Assembly (NCBI GenBank): GCA_035623075.1
Contig: DASPUC010000027.1
Location: forward strand, 62,001 to 126,000
Length of the DNA: 64,000 nt
Direction of reading: 5' to 3'
Origin: Nitrospiraceae bacterium
Lineage (GTDB): Bacteria > Nitrospirota > Nitrospiria > Nitrospirales > Nitrospiraceae
Below the pieces are notes generated by a model, which saw only the letters and a program-made list of their open reading frames with translations, was not told where the DNA came from and searched no databases. The position numbers and the translations under genes were made by a program. Below, in pieces: positions 27,247 through 35,415 of the stretch (position 1 is the stretch's first letter; each line of letters opens with the position of its first letter).

Positions 27247-27333
27247 CATTTGGTTCGTTTCGTTTGTCTCGTTTATTACGTTTTCGAACAAGACAACCAA
27301 ATGTACCAGACAAACCAGATCAACCAGACAAAC
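27247..27333. repeat. Intergenic inverted and tandem repeats (CATTTGGTT / ACCAGACAAAC)
   Basis: An imperfect inverted repeat links CATTTGGTTCGTTTCG..GTCTCGTT (27247-27273) with AACAAGACAACCAAATG (27287-27303). It is followed by tandem ACCAGACAAACCAGATCAACC-like units (27305-27333). The spacer is between the SGTIT gene and the end of the TPR gene. Low-complexity repeats like these recur at several sites of this window with different unit sequences. Confidence 0.65.
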
Positions 27334-27348
27334 CCATCCCGTTGTTCG

Positions 27349-28080
27349 TCATGGCGTTTTCAGAGGGCGATCGGCACCATTAGAGGAAGCCTTGTCACGG
27401 ATCGACTTGGCGCGGGCCTCCAATTGGACCGCTTCGTCGGGGTGATGAGTGTTGCGCAAGAGTCTGGCATAGTTGTCCAAGGTGATGGCCACGCTGGGGT
27501 GCGTGGGCCCGATCGTCTTCTCTTGGATGGCCAAACTTCGTCGGAAGAGAGGCGCTGCCTTGTCGTAGTTTCCCTCCACCTCGTACAGCACGGCCAGATC
27601 ATTCAGCAGAGTCGCGACGGACACATGCTCGGGTCCCAAGGCCTTCTCCCGGATGGCCACAGCCCGCAGGAGCAACCCCTCGGCTTTTCCCGCTCTTCCG
27701 GTCGTGAGATATAGCTTTGCCAGGTGCGTGAGAGTCGTGGCCACCGCCGGACTATCGGTGCCCGCCACTTTCTCCTGGATGGTCATAGCCTGTTGAAACA
27801 AGGGCTCGGCCCTCTGAGGATTACCCATCTTGTGATATAGGACCGCTAAATGGTCGATGTAGATAGCCGTGCTCATATGCTCGAAGCCCACTGCCTCCTC
27901 CGATAACTCGACAGCGCGCTGAGCCAACGGCAGGGCTTCGGCATAGTTCCCGGTTCGCTCGAAGGCCACCATTCTCATGCTAATGTCAACGATATCGTCG
28001 GTCTCTTGTTGCGCGAGCGCAGGTGCCACAAGAAGGACCAACGCGATGAGGCTCATGTTACAAGAACGGTGCGTAGCCAT
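27349..28080 (-). CDS. Exported TPR protein, kinesin-light-chain-like repeats
   Basis: 243 residues from ATG 28080, preceded by GGAGG; the longer frame to 28194 is rejected. A signal peptide (MSLIALVLLVAPALAQ) precedes five or so 42-residue TPR_12-type repeats with the recurring pattern LAxLYxxxGxxxxAExLxxRAxxIxEKxxGxxHPxVA. These 42-residue repeats usually serve protein-protein binding. Partner unknown; no operon neighbours. Confidence 0.8.
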   Translation of the reverse strand: MATHRSCNMSLIALVLLVAPALAQQETDDIVDISMRMVAFERTGNYAEALPLAQRAVELSEEAVGFEHMSTAIYIDHLAVLYHKMGNPQRAEPLFQQAMTIQEKVAGTDSPAVATTLTHLAKLYLTTGRAGKAEGLLLRAVAIREKALGPEHVSVATLLNDLAVLYEVEGNYDKAAPLFRRSLAIQEKTIGPTHPSVAITLDNYARLLRNTHHPDEAVQLEARAKSIRDKASSNGADRPLKTP

Positions 28081-28255
28081 AGGCCTCCGCTCGAGGGCCG
28101 ATCGGAATCTTTTCCAGTTGGAGCCTATCAGAATAGCAGGAGCCTGGCTTTTATAATCCAAATGTACGTCATCCATGTAGAGTCCGCTCGTCACCCCGCT
28201 ATTTCCTCGATGATCCTGCTCGACAACATGATCTTGGTGGCACTATAACGGTCCT

Positions 28256-29227
28256 ATGCAATACGTCCATCTCGGTCGTTCCGGGGTGAGGGTCAGCCGG
28301 CTCTGTCTCGGCACGATGAATTTCGGGCCTGAAACGAGCGAGGCGGAGAGTTTCGCCATCATGGATCGGGCCCTGGAGCTGGGGCTCAATTTTTTCGACA
28401 CGGCCAATGTCTACGGGTGGAAAGTCGGCGAGGGGTGGACAGAGCAGATCGTCGGCCGCTGGTTTACACAAGGTGGAGGGCGACGAGAGAAAGTCGTCCT
28501 GGCGACGAAAGTCTTCGGTCGCATGGGCGAGTGGCCGAATCAGTCGCGCCTGTCTGCCCTACACATCAAGCGGGCCTGCGAAGAGAGCTTGCAGCGCCTC
28601 AACACGGACTGTATCGACCTCTATCAAATGCATCACGTGGATCGGGAGACGCCCTGGGATGAAATCTGGCAGGCCATGGAGCAATTGGTCCGGGAAGGCA
28701 AAATTCTGTACGTCGGCAGCAGCAATTTCGCCGGCTGGCATTTGGCCAAGGCCCAGGAGTTGGCCCACAGCCGCCACTTTCTCGGCCTTGTGTCCGAGCA
28801 AAGCCTGTACAATCTCAACGAGCGGACGATCGAACTGGAAGTGATTCCCGCTTGCGAAGCCTATGGCATCGGCCTGATTCCCTGGAGTCCCCTGGCGCGT
28901 GGCCTGTTGGCCGGGGCGTTGGAACCGGCGAAGGTCGGTCGACGCGCGGATGAAGATTTGAAGAAGGATATCGTGAAATATCGTCCGCGCTTGGAAGCCT
29001 ATGACGCCCTGTGCAAACAACTTGGCGAGCGACCGGCCGACGTCGCATTGGCCTGGCTGCTGCATCAAAAGGCCGTCACTGCTCCAATCATCGGGCCCCG
29101 CACGATGGAACAATTGAACGGCTCCATGCGAGTGCTGAGCCTCACATTGAGCCAGGAAACATTCAAACGACTGGATGAGATCTTTCCAGGGCCGGGAGGA
29201 CCGGCACCGGAAGCCTACGCCTGGTAG
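28256..29227 (+). CDS. Aldo/keto reductase
   Basis: 323 residues, normal length for the NADPH-dependent aldo/keto reductase superfamily. The barrel shows MQYVHLGRSGVRVSRLCLGTMNFG, LNFFDTANVYG (catalytic Asp/Tyr), VVLATKVFG (catalytic Lys), YQMHHVD (His), and GLIPWSPLARGLL with a late ITAPIIGPRTMEQL. These are the catalytic tetrad positions of AKR family members. The substrate is unknown. It stands alone; the start at ATG 28256 has no strong ribosome site. Confidence 0.9.
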   Translation: MQYVHLGRSGVRVSRLCLGTMNFGPETSEAESFAIMDRALELGLNFFDTANVYGWKVGEGWTEQIVGRWFTQGGGRREKVVLATKVFGRMGEWPNQSRLSALHIKRACEESLQRLNTDCIDLYQMHHVDRETPWDEIWQAMEQLVREGKILYVGSSNFAGWHLAKAQELAHSRHFLGLVSEQSLYNLNERTIELEVIPACEAYGIGLIPWSPLARGLLAGALEPAKVGRRADEDLKKDIVKYRPRLEAYDALCKQLGERPADVALAWLLHQKAVTAPIIGPRTMEQLNGSMRVLSLTLSQETFKRLDEIFPGPGGPAPEAYAW

Positions 29228-29572
29228 TGCAGACTCGATTCTACAATGTAATCCGGTCTCACCATTCTCTAAGTTGAGCGTCAGCGCGCCATTCCCAAGC
29301 TCGCTCGTACCTCTCTCCGTGGGGCGGCCTGGTCGATCCTCAATTGCGCGCGTCAAAGGAGAACGAGCACTCGCCTGCAGCAAGCGAGACGGCCGGTGTG
29401 GTCTCCATTGCGCGCATCGACCGAGCGCCGCCCGCAATCTAAATGGTCTGAATAGTCTGGTGCGCGGGGTCGGCGAGCACAGAGACCACACCAGCCGTCT
29501 CGCAAACTCCCTTTTGAGAGCGCGCGTTGCGCGAGCACGAGGAGACCAACGGGTTACCCTCCTAAATAATTT
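29228..29572. repeat. Gene-free spacer with a 22-bp inverted repeat
   Basis: No gene is supported. The main structure is an inverted repeat: GCGAGACGGCCGGTGTGGTC-TC at 29384-29405 and its complement at 29482-29503, with one mismatch over 22 bases and 76 bases between. Outer flanks also pair loosely (CTCCTTTTGA with TCAAAGGAG around 29353 and 29508). Inside lies a GGTCTGAATAGTCTGG direct repeat. The arms could form a long hairpin RNA or be the ends of a small non-autonomous element. Confidence 0.65.
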
Positions 29573-29600
29573 TTGACAAATCCGTCTGAATCTGTACAAT
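29573..29600 (+). promoter_or_regulatory. Strong sigma-70 promoter for the zinc-ribbon gene
   Basis: Perfect TTGACA at 29573-29578, 16-base spacer, TACAAT at 29595-29600 (5 of 6). Expected transcription start is near 29607, giving a 5' leader of about 120 bases before ATG 29729. Confidence 0.65.
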
Positions 29601-29728
29601 GGGCAAAAATTTTCTTCCCCTTGCTCGCTTTCATCTTCCCGTATTCCGCGCTCCTTCCCGTTTTTTATAGTCAGCAGACAGTCGCCGCGCCCGGTTGGAA
29701 AGATACAACTCGTTCGGTTATATCTTGT

Positions 29729-29914
29729 ATGTCTGATCTGCAGACGACGACTCGACCCGCTTGTGTACTCGGGACGCCAGCCTGTCCTCAGTGTAAGGAC
29801 ACGGGTTTGGAATCAAACGGAGGTTTCTTGACCTGTGCGACCTGTGGCCTGGCGATTACGAGACAAGCTCTCTTGCAAGACGTGCTCAGTCTTCAACTCT
29901 CAGTTGAGCCTTAG
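29729..29914 (+). CDS. Small zinc-ribbon protein
   Basis: 61 residues from ATG 29729; the longer frame starts with TTG inside the -35 box and is rejected. Two CxxC pairs, CPQC and CATC (about 20 residues apart), form a treble/ribbon zinc site. No further domain is seen. It ends three bases before the next gene start and is probably translated with it. Small zinc ribbons usually bind nucleic acid or protein; role unknown. Confidence 0.6.
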   Translation: MSDLQTTTRPACVLGTPACPQCKDTGLESNGGFLTCATCGLAITRQALLQDVLSLQLSVEP

Positions 29915-29917
29915 TAA

Positions 29918-30556
29918 ATGAAACCCGAACAGCTGGGTCTGTCTCTCGGCGTTGCGGCTCTGCTCGGCGCGATCTTCCTGATCGACGTCCGAACAGGCCT
30001 GGGGTTCACCCCATGGCTGCTCTACGTGATTCCTCTCGGACTGACGTACTGGGCTTCTTACCTGTACGCTCCTCTTGTCACGGCCGTGGTCTGCACGATC
30101 CTGGTGTTTATCGGCTATATACTGTCTCCACCGCTGATTCCGCAATCGATTGCCTTGACCAACCGGATCTTTGGCGCGATCACCTTTTTGGCGCTGGGGG
30201 TGCTGATCGTGGCGTATAAGCTTCTGGCGCAACGGCTGACCCAACTGACCGATCAACTCAGACGGGAGCTTCTGGAGCGAACCCAGGATCTCGGTCGTGC
30301 CGTGAGAGTCTTCAGGGCAGAGGCGGCGCAGAGGAGCGGACTGGAACGGGATTTATCTGAGGCGAGCGAAGAGTTCACCCGCCACCTGACGGATGTCCTG
30401 GTGGCCGAGAGCCGGCGGTTACAGGAACATGTCGGGCATCTCGAACAGGCGAGTCCGGCTGCGTCGGAGGAGGACCGTCTGGAGCATACTCGCAATGAAC
30501 TGGAACGGTTGGGCAAACAGTTGGAACAGTTGCAACGAGACTTGCTGCGCCAGTAA
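29918..30556 (+). CDS. Membrane protein with cytoplasmic coiled coil, sensor-like
   Basis: 212 residues. Three or four membrane helices in about 8-103 (LLGAIFLIDVRTGLGFTPWLLYVIPLGLTYW is typical of N-terminal membrane sensors of histidine kinases) are followed by a long coiled coil (LTQLTDQLRRELLERTQDLG...LERLGKQLEQLQRDLL). The kinase core that usually follows this sensor is absent. It could be a truncated sensor or a stand-alone scaffold. The gene starts 3 bases after the zinc-ribbon gene stops. Confidence 0.65.
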   Translation: MKPEQLGLSLGVAALLGAIFLIDVRTGLGFTPWLLYVIPLGLTYWASYLYAPLVTAVVCTILVFIGYILSPPLIPQSIALTNRIFGAITFLALGVLIVAYKLLAQRLTQLTDQLRRELLERTQDLGRAVRVFRAEAAQRSGLERDLSEASEEFTRHLTDVLVAESRRLQEHVGHLEQASPAASEEDRLEHTRNELERLGKQLEQLQRDLLRQ

Positions 30557-30642
30557 GCACTCGTTCCCTCCCTCCTTCCGTCCACACATAGAACAGGTGT
30601 AGACTCCCCCCGTTCTCTCCTCTTATCGTTTCGAGGCTCACC

Positions 30643-31014
30643 ATGCGGGCGATCCAACGTTTCGGCGCACAGCTCCAACGCCTCCGTACCAGCCGGGATC
30701 TCACGCAGGACCAGCTGGCGGTGAAGGCCGGCCTCTCCCGTATCTATCTGTCGAAGCTGGAACTGGGGCAGCACAACCCGGCGCTCAGCACACTGGTGCG
30801 TTTAGCGAAGGTGTTACGGGTTTCCGTCACGGAATTGCTCGGCGAGACCATGAGCCACAGCGTGTGGTGGCAGGTAGGCGAGAATCGTTTCCCGACGCGC
30901 GCGGAGGCCGAAGAGCACGCACAGGCCTCTGGCGAGATGTTCGTCGCGAGATTTCAGCAGAACAAGGCGAAAGGCCTCACGCGCCGCCTGCTCCCTGTGC
31001 GCGAGAGGAACTAA
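30643..31014 (+). CDS. XRE-family helix-turn-helix regulator
   Basis: 123 residues. The N-terminal HTH_3 domain (about 7-62) has the pattern GAQLQRLRTSRDLTQDQLAVKAGLSRIYLSKLELGQHNPALSTLVRLAKVL, typical of lambda-repressor-like DNA-binding domains. The C-terminal 55 residues (WWQVGENRFPTRAEAEEHA) match no ligand-binding domain I know. It probably binds an operator close by; no palindrome is obvious. Convergent with the lipoprotein gene three bases on. Confidence 0.85.
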   Translation: MRAIQRFGAQLQRLRTSRDLTQDQLAVKAGLSRIYLSKLELGQHNPALSTLVRLAKVLRVSVTELLGETMSHSVWWQVGENRFPTRAEAEEHAQASGEMFVARFQQNKAKGLTRRLLPVRERN

Positions 31015-31017
31015 CGG

Positions 31018-31701
31018 TCAGCGGTCGAGGCGGGTTCCGTAGAAGGCAAACAGCTCGCCGGTGAGGTGGCCGATTTCTTTAGGATCGTCGGCACGTTTGC
31101 GGCGGATGTAATCGTTGAGGACACGGCCATCGACGGTTTCGTGGATGTGGGGCAGGGCGAGATTCATCCGATATCGTTCGATGGCGTCGGCGACTCGACT
31201 AATAAAGACGACGGTGCCGTCGGATTCGACTTGCTCCACCACCCCCACATGCGTGAGGGGATCATTGAGTAACCCGTCCCCGTTGAAGTCCCAGGTGTTG
31301 TCAAAGAACACGAGATCCCCGGGATACACGACCGGTCCTTGATGGAGTCTCCCGTGCTGCCTCACGTGGGCATAGATGAGTCGAACTCCGTTTGCCTTCT
31401 CATCCACTGACCCGCCGTCGTACAGATCGATGCCATGTTCGAGATAAATCGCTCTGGTGACGCCCGCGCAGTCGTACGTAATGTGCCTTCCGTTGACGTC
31501 GATCGTGCGAGCCCCCACCAATCGCGCAGCCGTGCGGACAATTGATGCGCGGCGCGGCGTCGCCTCAACGCGTTGACAGCAGCGGGCTCCTTCGATTTTT
31601 TGAGATTGCCGTTGTTCCGGGGCGGTGCTGGTACAGCCTACCAACGTGACGATGGCGATGATGAACCCGATAAAAACCACACGTGACATAGTGGATGGCA
31701 T
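31018..31701 (-). CDS. NlpC/P60-like lipoprotein (probable cell-wall peptidase)
   Basis: 227 residues from ATG 31701 (with AGAAG upstream); the frame extends to 32007 inside the SUMF1-like gene and is rejected. A lipobox LVGC lies in the N-terminal helix at about 21. The catalytic Cys is in THIYDC-like ITYDCAGVTRAIYL and the His in PLTHVGVVEQV, matching the NlpC/P60 papain-like fold that cuts peptidoglycan cross-links. It would sit in the outer membrane facing the periplasm. Downstream partner of the SUMF1-like protein on the minus strand. Confidence 0.75.
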   Translation of the reverse strand: MPSTMSRVVFIGFIIAIVTLVGCTSTAPEQRQSQKIEGARCCQRVEATPRRASIVRTAARLVGARTIDVNGRHITYDCAGVTRAIYLEHGIDLYDGGSVDEKANGVRLIYAHVRQHGRLHQGPVVYPGDLVFFDNTWDFNGDGLLNDPLTHVGVVEQVESDGTVVFISRVADAIERYRMNLALPHIHETVDGRVLNDYIRRKRADDPKEIGHLTGELFAFYGTRLDR

Positions 31702-31772
31702 CTTGCTTCTCTCGATTGTGCGGCCAAACGAAGATAGGCTATCACGGGGGATGGGACTGACCAAGCAAACGA

Positions 31773-32687
31773 CTATTTCGTGCCGGGCGGTATGACGTTG
31801 GTGGGGAGGGACCGGGCGCAGCGAAAGCCGATCGTGGCAGATCGTTGGTCTGGCGGCGAGCCACCGCGCGTGGCCGTGCGAAGCATGATAGGGTTGCTTT
31901 TCCACGAGCCGCCGCGCACGCTCTTGTAGCGCCCGCTCGTCGGGCCGGGCGGGTTCCGTTCCGGCATATAGGCGTAATAGTCGAACCCGAACCAGTCTTG
32001 CACCCATTCCGCGACATTGCCAGCCATGTGATGGAGGCCGTAGGGGCTTCTGCCGTCATCGTGTGAATCCACTGCTGCGAGAATCGGAATCTCGTGAACG
32101 TGATGTTGCCCAAACATGGCAAGTCTGGATTCCGGCGTCTCTTCTCCCCAGGGGAACAGGCGGCCGTCGGTTCCTCGCGCGGCTTTCTCCCACTCCGCTT
32201 CCGTCGGCAGTCGCTTTTCTCGTGCCTGGCAGAATTCCTTTGCCTCTGGCCATGTGACATAGAGAGCCGGCCAACGGGTCAGAGTCTGGTCAGAGACGGA
32301 GTGCACCGTAATGACGTGCCAAATCAGTTTTTGGAGTTCGTCAGGCGGGTGTTGTTTCCGCTGTTGGAGGAATTTCAGGTACTCACCGAGACTCACTTCG
32401 TCTCGATCCATTGCGTAGACATCCAGCCAGACCCGATTCTGAGGGAGTTCTGTATCGTCGAATTGTGTCCGCAGGCCGTAGGGGTCGTCGTCGATGCGCT
32501 TGCTGCCGAGTACAAACTCGCCGGCGGGAATTGTCTGCATGGGTGACGATGTGGCAAGCGAGGCAATCGATGTAAGATGGCGGGCCAACTCTGTCGAGGG
32601 CTTCGATGCCGCGGTCGCCGCGTGTGGGATGAGTGCCGTGACGAGCCAGAGGATCGTCCCGAGAGTGGAGCCGATGGCGCGCTGCAT
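31773..32687 (-). CDS. Exported SUMF1 / FGE-like protein without the FGE cysteines
   Basis: 304 residues with a signal peptide (about 1-28). The formylglycine-generating-enzyme-like domain is plain: PAGEFVLGSKRIDDDPYG, MDRDEVSLGEYLKFL, TWPEAKEFCQAREKRLPTEAEWEKAARG, MAGNVAEWVQDWFG, RGGSW and GFRCAR. In true FGEs the Cys pair follows RGGS; here this stretch reads KSNPIMLRTATRGG, so copper-dependent FGE catalysis is not expected. Such domains also serve as sugar- or peptide-binding modules. It shares one base with the upstream coiled-coil lipoprotein gene, so both are surely co-transcribed. Confidence 0.82.
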   Translation of the reverse strand: MQRAIGSTLGTILWLVTALIPHAATAASKPSTELARHLTSIASLATSSPMQTIPAGEFVLGSKRIDDDPYGLRTQFDDTELPQNRVWLDVYAMDRDEVSLGEYLKFLQQRKQHPPDELQKLIWHVITVHSVSDQTLTRWPALYVTWPEAKEFCQAREKRLPTEAEWEKAARGTDGRLFPWGEETPESRLAMFGQHHVHEIPILAAVDSHDDGRSPYGLHHMAGNVAEWVQDWFGFDYYAYMPERNPPGPTSGRYKSVRGGSWKSNPIMLRTATRGGSPPDQRSATIGFRCARSLPTNVIPPGTK

Positions 32688-33403
32688 TAGGTTTTACTGG
32701 ATGCGGCGAGCGCCTTATTCACTTCGGCAATCAGGCGGCGCTCAATCTCGGTGATTTCTTCGGCACTGACGCTGAGGATCTTTCCACCCTGCGCAAGCTT
32801 TTCAAAATCCGCCTTGACGATCAGCCGGGTCACGTTCCCCGGGACCGCCTGGACGGAAATGACATACTGGTTGCGGAAGCCGGAGACTTCGAGCGATGTC
32901 GGGTTCGAGACCTTACGATCGGTCACGTACACGGCTTTCTGTTCAGTCTTGATGCTGACCCGCAGCTGGTAGCCGTTGCGGCCGAGGGCTTCCTCGACGA
33001 CTTTGGCGACGGTGGCGAGGGGACGGGGAATATCGTCGGCCTGAGCCCCTTTCCCTTCGACCTGGATACTCTGTGCTGTCTGCGCCGCGGCGGTCTTTTG
33101 CGCTTCGACGGTGAGCCGCTTAGCCTGGTTCAGTTGGCTCTCCATGGAGTCGAGCGCCGCCTTTGCTTCTGCCTTGGTGCTGTCGACGGCCTTCTTGGCG
33201 TCACGCAATTCTTGATTCAGCAAATCGATCTGCTGTTGCATCACCTTGTTGCCATCTTGCAACGAAGTGACCACGGATTCCTGTTTGGCCAGTTGCTTGC
33301 GGAGCGAGTCGTTTTCTGCCTTGAAGGGTGACTCGTCCTGTTTACACCCGGTTGCCACAAGCAACATGCCGGCACACACCAGGGACCACGCTCGTCTCGC
33401 CAT
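32687..33403 (-). CDS. Coiled-coil lipoprotein with C-terminal domain of unknown function
   Basis: 238 residues. The lipobox is VATGC at about 16-20 (sorting residues KQDE follow). Residues about 30-110 form a coiled coil (LRKQLAKQESVVTSLQDGNKVMQQQID). The rest is a compact alpha/beta domain (LRVSIKTEQKAVYVTDRKV, RLIVKADFEKLAQGGKILSV). Not recognised. Overlaps the SUMF1-like gene start by one base, which indicates joint expression; the NlpC/P60 lipoprotein follows, suggesting an envelope-linked trio. Confidence 0.72.
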   Translation of the reverse strand: MARRAWSLVCAGMLLVATGCKQDESPFKAENDSLRKQLAKQESVVTSLQDGNKVMQQQIDLLNQELRDAKKAVDSTKAEAKAALDSMESQLNQAKRLTVEAQKTAAAQTAQSIQVEGKGAQADDIPRPLATVAKVVEEALGRNGYQLRVSIKTEQKAVYVTDRKVSNPTSLEVSGFRNQYVISVQAVPGNVTRLIVKADFEKLAQGGKILSVSAEEITEIERRLIAEVNKALAASSKT

Positions 33404-33528
33404 CGTTCAGCTCATCTCCATCGATTGATGCAAGGTGGGCCGATTATCCATGCTTCGCCCACGCTTGTCCATGAAGATTGTGCGGTCACACCGGTTTGAC
33501 CTGAAAAAGTTCGAGCGGGTATGCTGAC

Positions 33529-34185
33529 GTGATGTTTAAGCGCGCACGAGCGGCGGGCGGGCTGATCTGTCTCCTGTGCCTTGTCCTAGCCGACGGCCCG
33601 GCCCTGGCCCAATTGCAGGAACCGGCCGTTGTTCCGGTCGAGGACTATGCTCTGTACGACCGAGTGGTGACGAGTAAGTTTCTGACGAATGAGACGAGAC
33701 TCGTGCTCATCGAGCGGCTGACCGTTTCGCGATTGTATCCGGATCAGGAGAACCCCACGACGATCGCCTTGTTTGATGAGCGCGATCTGTTCGATCATAG
33801 GCTTCCACCTGACCTGGTGCGGGAGTTCGTCTTCAAGAATCGTCAGCCGGCGCGGTTCAGCGCGCAGTTCAACTTTGGCGTGCGCTATCGCTTCGTCGCT
33901 CCGGAAGGAACCGAGGAACCGGAGGTATCTCTGTCCGTCCCTGCTGCCTGGCCACCGGTTGGGTTAACGCAGGACCTCTCGTTCCTCGGCCGATTGGTCT
34001 TTTCTCGTGTGGCCTACACCCTGCGTTCGGATCAGGCTTTGCTCTATGTGGAACAGCACCGACCCGATGGCACCGGTGCCGGATTCCTCGTGTGGTTCGC
34101 GCGACAGGCGGCCGACTGGTCTATCATCGACACCGAGGTCTTATGGAGCATTCGTGCGCCGGAGGAGGCCGCGGAGCTTCGTTAA
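33529..34185 (+). CDS. Exported protein of unknown function
   Basis: 218 residues. The signal peptide is clear (CLLCLVLADGPALAQ). Start is GTG 33529 or ATG 33532. The mature part contains short strands and a repeated VV..EDYALYDRVV pattern, then a helical and a beta region (FNFGVRYRFVAPEGTEEPEVSL). No motif, cofactor site or lipobox was found. Followed 54 bases on by the MBL-fold gene. Confidence 0.65.
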   Translation: MMFKRARAAGGLICLLCLVLADGPALAQLQEPAVVPVEDYALYDRVVTSKFLTNETRLVLIERLTVSRLYPDQENPTTIALFDERDLFDHRLPPDLVREFVFKNRQPARFSAQFNFGVRYRFVAPEGTEEPEVSLSVPAAWPPVGLTQDLSFLGRLVFSRVAYTLRSDQALLYVEQHRPDGTGAGFLVWFARQAADWSIIDTEVLWSIRAPEEAAELR

Positions 34186-34239
34186 CATCGGGCAGCCGCT
34201 GTAACGACGTGCACCAGGATCATAGAGGATCGTGCAGTC

Positions 34240-34878
34240 ATGCCGACCTTGATTCGCAAAACGTTCTCCGTTCCTCCGTTAGGATGCAATTGTTCGATCC
34301 TGGGTGATCCCGTGACCAAACACACGATTATAATCGACCCGGGCGGAGCACACGAGCGCATTCTGCATGAAGTGCGGCAGCTGGGTCTGACCGTCACGCA
34401 CATCGTGCATACCCACGCTCATTTTGATCACTTTCTCGCCTCAGGCGAAATCCAGAAGGCGACGGGAGCGCCTCTCTGCCTGCATCCGGACGACTTGGGA
34501 CTCTGGAAGATGCTTGAGGTACAATGCCGTCTGTTCGGGGTGCCGTACATCTCGGCGCCGCTACCCGAGCATTGGTTGGCCGACGAAGAGAAGCTCCATA
34601 TCGGTGGAATCGAAGCGATCGCCCTCCATACACCAGGACACACGCCCGGCTCGCTGAGTCTCTACCTGCCGGCCGAACAATTGGTGTTGGCCGGTGACAC
34701 GTTGTTTCGCGGGAGTATCGGCCGGACGGATCTCTGGGGAGGCGACTTCGACGCCATTGAACAATCTATTCGCGAGCGACTCTATAATCTCGCAGACTCG
34801 ACGGTCGTGGTAACCGGGCATGGGCCGGAAACCGCGATTGGGCTTGAAAAAGAGACCAATCAATTCGTGCGGGCCTGA
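34240..34878 (+). CDS. MBL-fold metallohydrolase (glyoxalase II-like)
   Basis: 212 residues. The zinc-binding motif HTHAHFDHF (HxHxDH form) is present, with further metal ligands expected at HTPGHTPGS (His) and VLAGDTLF (Asp), and a final HGPET. The length and the short C-terminus suit YcbL-like or persulfide dioxygenase-like members rather than full glyoxalase II. The substrate cannot be told. Next to the exported-protein gene upstream and the BFN-like gene downstream on the same strand. Confidence 0.85.
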   Translation: MPTLIRKTFSVPPLGCNCSILGDPVTKHTIIIDPGGAHERILHEVRQLGLTVTHIVHTHAHFDHFLASGEIQKATGAPLCLHPDDLGLWKMLEVQCRLFGVPYISAPLPEHWLADEEKLHIGGIEAIALHTPGHTPGSLSLYLPAEQLVLAGDTLFRGSIGRTDLWGGDFDAIEQSIRERLYNLADSTVVVTGHGPETAIGLEKETNQFVRA

Positions 34879-34898
34879 CTAGGCAAGAGGAGGGGACC

Positions 34899-35411
34899 AT
34901 GAACACGTGCCGTCATCTCCTGTGCGTGGGGCTGCTGCTCCTTGGTGTCATGTCGTCAGACAGACCGGTCGCAGCGGAGACCGCAGCGACGACCCCGACG
35001 GACCTCGTGACCATCGCCGAAGTCAAAGTGCGGGTGACCGACCACGGACCGGTGGTGCTGTTACAGGCGGAAGGGAAGGCGATTCCGATTTTCGTCGACC
35101 TGACGGTGGCCCTGTCGATTCAAGCCGCCTTGATCGGCGACAAACTGGATCGTCCGATGTCGCACGACTTGATGTCCCAGATTCTTCGGACGTATGGAGG
35201 AAAAGTCACACAAACCGTGATTACGTTGAAGGGAGGCACCTACTACGGGGCGCTGACGGTGGCATTTCGGGACGACGTGAAGGTCTTCGACAGTCGATCG
35301 TCGGATTCGATCGCGCTCGCCGTGCACTTCAAGGCGCCGATTCTCGTAGGACGGGATCTTCTCAATTCAGCCGGTCGGGTGCTCGAAAAGTCGAAAACCG
35401 AGGACCTCTGA
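34899..35411 (+). CDS. Bifunctional nuclease family (DUF151) protein, exported
   Basis: 170 residues. The core (VLLQAEGKAIPIFVDLTVALSIQAAL, DRPMSHDLMSQILRTYG, DSRSSDSIALAVHFKAPILV) matches DUF151/BFN, a family with reported nuclease activity in plants and known in thermophilic bacteria. Unusually, it begins with a signal peptide (LLCVGLLLLGVMSSDRPVAAE), so the mature domain would be periplasmic. The DSRSSDSIALA block is the conserved heart of the family. AGAGGAG-type ribosome site upstream. Confidence 0.8.
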   Translation: MNTCRHLLCVGLLLLGVMSSDRPVAAETAATTPTDLVTIAEVKVRVTDHGPVVLLQAEGKAIPIFVDLTVALSIQAALIGDKLDRPMSHDLMSQILRTYGGKVTQTVITLKGGTYYGALTVAFRDDVKVFDSRSSDSIALAVHFKAPILVGRDLLNSAGRVLEKSKTEDL

Positions 35412-35415
35412 TCCC

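Noticed and set aside
31773-32687. Active formylglycine-generating enzyme
   Set aside because: The Cys pair that follows RGGS in true enzymes is absent (KSNPIML).
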